8,392 nucleotides of DNA, from positions 1-8,392 of the forward strand of contig CADCEQ010000072.1 in the NCBI GenBank assembly GCA_902800435.1, written 5' to 3'. This DNA is from an uncultured Prevotellaceae bacterium. GTDB lineage: Bacteria; Bacteroidota; Bacteroidia; Bacteroidales; Bacteroidaceae. Below, one piece after another: positions 5,473-8,392 of this stretch (position 1 is the stretch's first letter; the number at the start of each line of letters is the position of its first letter). Below the pieces are notes generated by a model. The model had not been told where the DNA came from, searched no databases, and saw only the letters and a list, made by a program, of their open reading frames with translations. Position numbers and translations under genes: made by a program.

Positions 5473-7593
5473 TTACGATATGACGCCCCAGTTGATGTTG
5501 GTCTTGCGCAGCTGTCGCAGCCGGTTCCACAGAATCTGGTACTTCTCCGACGTGCAGGTGGGATCTTCGTCGATGATGAGCTGAGCTTCGTCGCGGGCCA
5601 TCTGGACGAGTTGACCGTCGCGGGCAATGTCGGCTATCTTCAGGTCGAAGGCCATGCCGCTCTGCTGGGTGCCCTCGAGGTCACCGGGACCGCGCAGTTT
5701 CAGGTCGGCCTCGGCAATGCGGAAGCCGTCGTTCGTGTCGCACATGATGTCGATGCGCTTGCGGGTTTCCTCGCTGAGCTTATAAGGCGTGACCAGCAGG
5801 CAGAACGACTGGTCGGCACCGCGTCCCACCCGACCGCGCAGCTGGTGGAGCTGCGACAGACCGAAGCGCTGGGCATCGAAGATGACCATGACCGAGGCAT
5901 TGGGCACGTTGACGCCCACCTCGATGACGGTCGTGGCGACAAGTATCTGTGTCTCGCCACTGACGAAGCGCTGCATCTCCTCCTCCTTGTCGGCGGGTTT
6001 CATCTTACCGTGGACTTTGCTCAGGCGGAACTCGGGGAAGGTCTGGCAGAGCATCTCGTAGCCCTGCTCCAGATTCTTCAGGTCGCTCTTCTCGCTCTCC
6101 TCGATAAGCGGGAACACACAGTAGACCTGTCGGCCCTGGTTAATTTGCTGACGGATGCCGTTATAGAGCGACGTGATGCGCGAGTCAAAGAAGTGGTGCG
6201 TCACCACGGGCTTGCGGCCTGGCGGCAGCTCGTCGATGACGCTCACGTCGAGGTCGCCATAGAGCGTCATGGCCAGTGTGCGGGGAATGGGGGTGGCAGT
6301 CATGACGAGGACGTGGGGAATCCTCCGCCCACCTTCTTCGGTTGTGGAGACTTTCGTCCAGAGTTTGGCGCGCTGGGCCACGCCGAAGCGGTGCTGCTCG
6401 TCGACAACGACGAAGCCGAGACGGGCAAACTGCACCGTGTCCTCGATGACGGCGTGGGTGCCCACGAGAATCTGGATGGTGCCGTCGAGCAGTCCTTCGT
6501 GTATCTCCTTCCGCCGTTTGCCCTTGACGATGCCTGTCAGCAGGGCCACGCGGACGGGCATGTCGCCGAGAAATTGGCGGATGGTCTGCAGGTGCTGCTC
6601 AGCCAGTATCTCTGTCGGGGCCATGATGCAGGCCTGGTAACCGTTGTCGATGGCGATGAGCATCGACATCAGGGCGACAAGCGTCTTGCCTGAGCCGACG
6701 TCGCCCTGCAGCAGACGGTTCATCTGGCGGCCACTGCCCATGTCCTTGCGGATTTCGCGGATGACGCGCTTCTGAGCCTCCGTCAGCGGGAAGGGCAGGT
6801 GGTTGTGGTAGAAGTCGTTGAACACCTCGCCGACATGGCTGAACACATAGCCCAGGTACTTGCGCCGCTGGTCGCTAACGTACCTTAATATATTAAGCTG
6901 CACAAAGAACAGCTCCTCGAACTTCAGACGGACGCGGGCACGCTCCAGCTCACGGGCGTTCTGGGGGTAGTGAATGGTGCGCAGCGCCGCGTCGCGGCCC
7001 ATCAGGTGCAGTCGTGCGGTGATGAAGTCGGGGATGGTCTCGCCGACGGGTGACGTCAGCTTTTCGAGCAGCGTCTTGACTATCCGCTCTACCGAGCGCG
7101 AGGTGAGTCCGCGCTTCTTCATCTTCTCCGTCGTGTTGTAGTAGGGCTGCATCCCCATGGCAGAGGTGTCCACCTTCGAGGCCTCGTCAATGTCGGGATG
7201 GCTCACCTGTATGCGGTTGTTGAAGATGGTGGGCTTGCCAAACACCAGGTACTCCGTGCCGATGCGGTAGTTCTGTTTGGCATACTTTCCGCCGGCACCG
7301 AACCACACCAAGTCCATGATGCCTGTGCCGTCGCTGAAGTGGCCGACGACACGCTCCTTGTGGGCACTCATCTTGAAGGTCTCGAAACTCAGGATGGTAC
7401 CCACCACCTGAACGAATGGCATGTCGCCCGTCAACTCATGGACGGTGTATACCCGCGAGCGGTCCACGTGCTTGTAGGGATAGTATTCCAACAGGTCGCC
7501 ATAGGTATGGATACCCAGCTCCTCGTTGAGTATCTTCTTGCGGTTGGGGCCCACGCCCGGCAAATACATGATGTCCTGCTGCAGAATGTCCAT
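5473..7593 (-). CDS. recG: ATP-dependent DNA helicase RecG
   Basis: 706 residues, near the 693 of E. coli RecG, so full length. RecG is a monomeric translocase that binds branched DNA and drives fork regression and branch migration in replication repair. The N-terminal part (about 8-150) contains the helix-hairpin-helix-like LPGVGPNRKKIL and the OB-fold wedge domain. Helicase motifs follow in order: TEAQKR (271-276), Walker A GDVGSGKT (297-304), MAPTEILAEQH (324-334), DEQH (398-401), MTATPIPRTL (431-440), VATTVIEVGVNVPNA (552-566) and QRFGLSQLHQLRGRVGR (575-591). The latter includes the RecG/Mfd-type TRG region. The start ATG directly follows the ispD stop (TAAATG, no spacer), so translation is probably coupled. 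No repeat insertion is seen in this gene. Confidence 0.98.
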   Translation of the reverse strand: MDILQQDIMYLPGVGPNRKKILNEELGIHTYGDLLEYYPYKHVDRSRVYTVHELTGDMPFVQVVGTILSFETFKMSAHKERVVGHFSDGTGIMDLVWFGAGGKYAKQNYRIGTEYLVFGKPTIFNNRIQVSHPDIDEASKVDTSAMGMQPYYNTTEKMKKRGLTSRSVERIVKTLLEKLTSPVGETIPDFITARLHLMGRDAALRTIHYPQNARELERARVRLKFEELFFVQLNILRYVSDQRRKYLGYVFSHVGEVFNDFYHNHLPFPLTEAQKRVIREIRKDMGSGRQMNRLLQGDVGSGKTLVALMSMLIAIDNGYQACIMAPTEILAEQHLQTIRQFLGDMPVRVALLTGIVKGKRRKEIHEGLLDGTIQILVGTHAVIEDTVQFARLGFVVVDEQHRFGVAQRAKLWTKVSTTEEGGRRIPHVLVMTATPIPRTLAMTLYGDLDVSVIDELPPGRKPVVTHHFFDSRITSLYNGIRQQINQGRQVYCVFPLIEESEKSDLKNLEQGYEMLCQTFPEFRLSKVHGKMKPADKEEEMQRFVSGETQILVATTVIEVGVNVPNASVMVIFDAQRFGLSQLHQLRGRVGRGADQSFCLLVTPYKLSEETRKRIDIMCDTNDGFRIAEADLKLRGPGDLEGTQQSGMAFDLKIADIARDGQLVQMARDEAQLIIDEDPTCTSEKYQILWNRLRQLRKTNINWGVIS

Positions 7594-8277
7594 TTATATC
7601 AGTACTTCGGCTATTCGCAGGTCGTAGGGGGTGGTAATCTTGATGTTCTCGCGGTTGCCGTCGACGAGAGTGATGTCGAAGCCAAAAGCTTCGACCACAC
7701 TGGCATCGTCGGTGAAATTGTCGTTGTAAGGCTGGCGGTTGGCGGCTTTCAGCAGCTGGATGTCAAAGGTCTGCGGAGTCTGCACCAAGCGATAGTCACC
7801 TCGGGGCTTGGTGCCTTCGGTGACGTGGCGCAGGGTCTCGACGACGGGGACAACGGGGACGACGGCCTTCTGGGTGCGGGCCGTCTCGTAGCAGCGGGCA
7901 ATAACCTCGACTGAGGGGAACGGGCGCACGCCGTCGTGAACGCCAACGATGCCTTGAGCATCGTCGGGAATCAGGGCGAGGCCATGCTGCACGGAGTGGA
8001 AACGGGTCTCGCCGCCGTCGGCTAACTGGTAAGCGCCACCCCTGTCCCCTTCCTGTTGAGGGAGCGGAAAATGATACTCTTGGCATAACTGCCGCCAGTA
8101 GTCCTGCTGGGCTTTGGGCAGCACCAGAATAATCTGCAGGTCGGCCGAATACTCACGGAACCGCTCTATGGTGCGCATCAGCACCGGCCGCCCGCCGACG
8201 GGCAGGAACTGCTTCGGAATGTCGCTGCCCATACGCAGGCCCTTACCGCCTGCTACGATAATGACGTAATCTGTCAT
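7594..8277 (-). CDS. ispD: 2-C-methyl-D-erythritol 4-phosphate cytidylyltransferase (IspD)
   Basis: 227 residues, the usual length for IspD. It joins CTP and 2-C-methyl-D-erythritol 4-phosphate to give CDP-ME, the third step of the MEP isoprenoid pathway, in the cytoplasm. Visible motifs: the nucleotide-binding loop [17 protein letters not shown] (8-24), [13 protein letters not shown] (88-100), HDGVRPF (114-120), LVQTPQTF (164-171), FTDDASVVE (188-196) and [14 protein letters not shown] (207-220). The substrate-binding Arg, Lys and Asp positions are therefore kept. Residues about 70-82 ([13 protein letters not shown]) derive from a palindromic repeat and replace the usual short segment before GGETR. 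The start ATG overlaps the stop of the upstream gene as ATGA, and the stop abuts recG. IspD alone suggests that the organism uses the MEP route. Confidence 0.97.
   Translation of the reverse strand: MTDYVIIVAGGKGLRMGSDIPKQFLPVGGRPVLMRTIERFREYSADLQIILVLPKAQQDYWRQLCQEYHFPLPQQEGDRGGAYQLADGGETRFHSVQHGLALIPDDAQGIVGVHDGVRPFPSVEVIARCYETARTQKAVVPVVPVVETLRHVTEGTKPRGDYRLVQTPQTFDIQLLKAANRQPYNDNFTDDASVVEAFGFDITLVDGNRENIKITTPYDLRIAEVLI
8034..8068 (-). repeat. Palindromic GC-rich element, copy 5, inside ispD
   Basis: On the minus strand the copy shares GCTCCCTCAACAGG, then AAGGGG and AGGGGTGG with copy 2 of the response regulator; its stem has decayed (mismatch at GGAAGG). It has the same orientation as ispD and is read as [12 protein letters not shown], nearly the same peptide as copy 2 ([12 protein letters not shown]). 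It is 6 kb from the other copies and in an unrelated gene, which shows that this is a dispersed family rather than a local duplication. Confidence 0.7.
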
Positions 8278-8392
8278 GCCATCAGATGCTTATAGCGCAT
8301 GCCTTCGGCTACTTGGTCGCTCACCTGCTTGTTGACCAGCTGGCTCAGCAGCTCGTAAGCATAGGGGAAGGCGGCGGCAGGCCCCTCGGCCG
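8274..8392 (-). CDS. Unrecognised gene, C-terminal end only
   Basis: An open frame enters from the window edge and ends at TGA (8274-8276), overlapping the ispD start as ATGA. The 38 visible residues include [18 protein letters not shown] and end in GMRYKHLMA; they look like an amphipathic helical tail rich in Ala, Gln and Lys. I do not recognise the family. Support for its being a real gene: the 4-bp ATGA overlap typical of coupled genes, no in-frame stop, and codon use with GC-rich third positions like ispD and recG. It is probably the upstream member of the ispD-recG operon. Confidence 0.65.
   Translation of the reverse strand, partial: AEGPAAAFPYAYELLSQLVNKQVSDQVAEGMRYKHLMA

Noticed and set aside
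5451..5475. Hairpin GTGT/ACAC and palindrome TAAACGTTTA after recG as a terminator
   Set aside because: The stem is only 4 bp, no T-run follows on the minus strand, and the palindrome overlaps the recG stop codon; too weak to annotate.
5419..6693. 424-codon open frame on the + strand opposite recG
   Set aside because: It lies antisense to the well-supported recG frame with all helicase motifs; its translation is Leu/Val/Asp/Glu/His-rich with no domain and is typical of the complement of GC-rich codons.

Overview
The window looks like chromosomal DNA of a Bacteroidales bacterium, most likely Prevotella/Segatella-like. Three things point there: a promoter of the TAnnTTTG type, no Shine-Dalgarno sequences before most genes, and short-period repeats plus palindromic GC-rich repeats that I recall from genomes of this phylum. 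This placement is inference; no marker gene settles it.

Left part (1-2168, + strand): a two-component system. The 3' part of a sigma-54-dependent (NtrC-type) response regulator is followed, across a 44-bp spacer made of an 8-bp tandem repeat, by its probable partner, a membrane-bound sensor histidine kinase with HAMP-like and PAS-like regions.

Middle part (2265-5326, - strand): four genes in transcription order 5326 to 2265: an M23 metallopeptidase with a C-terminal LysM domain, an NlpC/P60 cysteine peptidase, a CapA/PgsA-like protein that overlaps the NlpC gene by 47 bp, and the transcript cleavage factor GreA. Gaps of 34, -47 and 27 bp suggest one operon for envelope remodelling with greA at its end. 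A good Bacteroidetes-type promoter lies before the M23 gene. The greA end converges with the histidine kinase end.

Right part (5473-8392, - strand): the tail of an unrecognised gene, ispD (MEP isoprenoid pathway) and recG (branched-DNA helicase). The unknown gene overlaps ispD at ATGA and the ispD stop directly abuts the recG start, so these three are almost certainly co-transcribed.

The most notable signal is a family of GC-rich palindromic elements of about 35-40 bp. Five copies sit inside coding sequence, in frame, in three genes: the regulator, the kinase and ispD. The three copies that share their gene's orientation are read in the same frame and add a similar peptide (LPxxxGxxxG-type) to loops or linkers. 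In the regulator and the kinase the copies occur as inverted pairs. Two further short-period repeats, a 7-bp one inside the kinase dimerisation domain and an 8-bp one just before the kinase start codon, make the two-component locus unusually rich in repeats.
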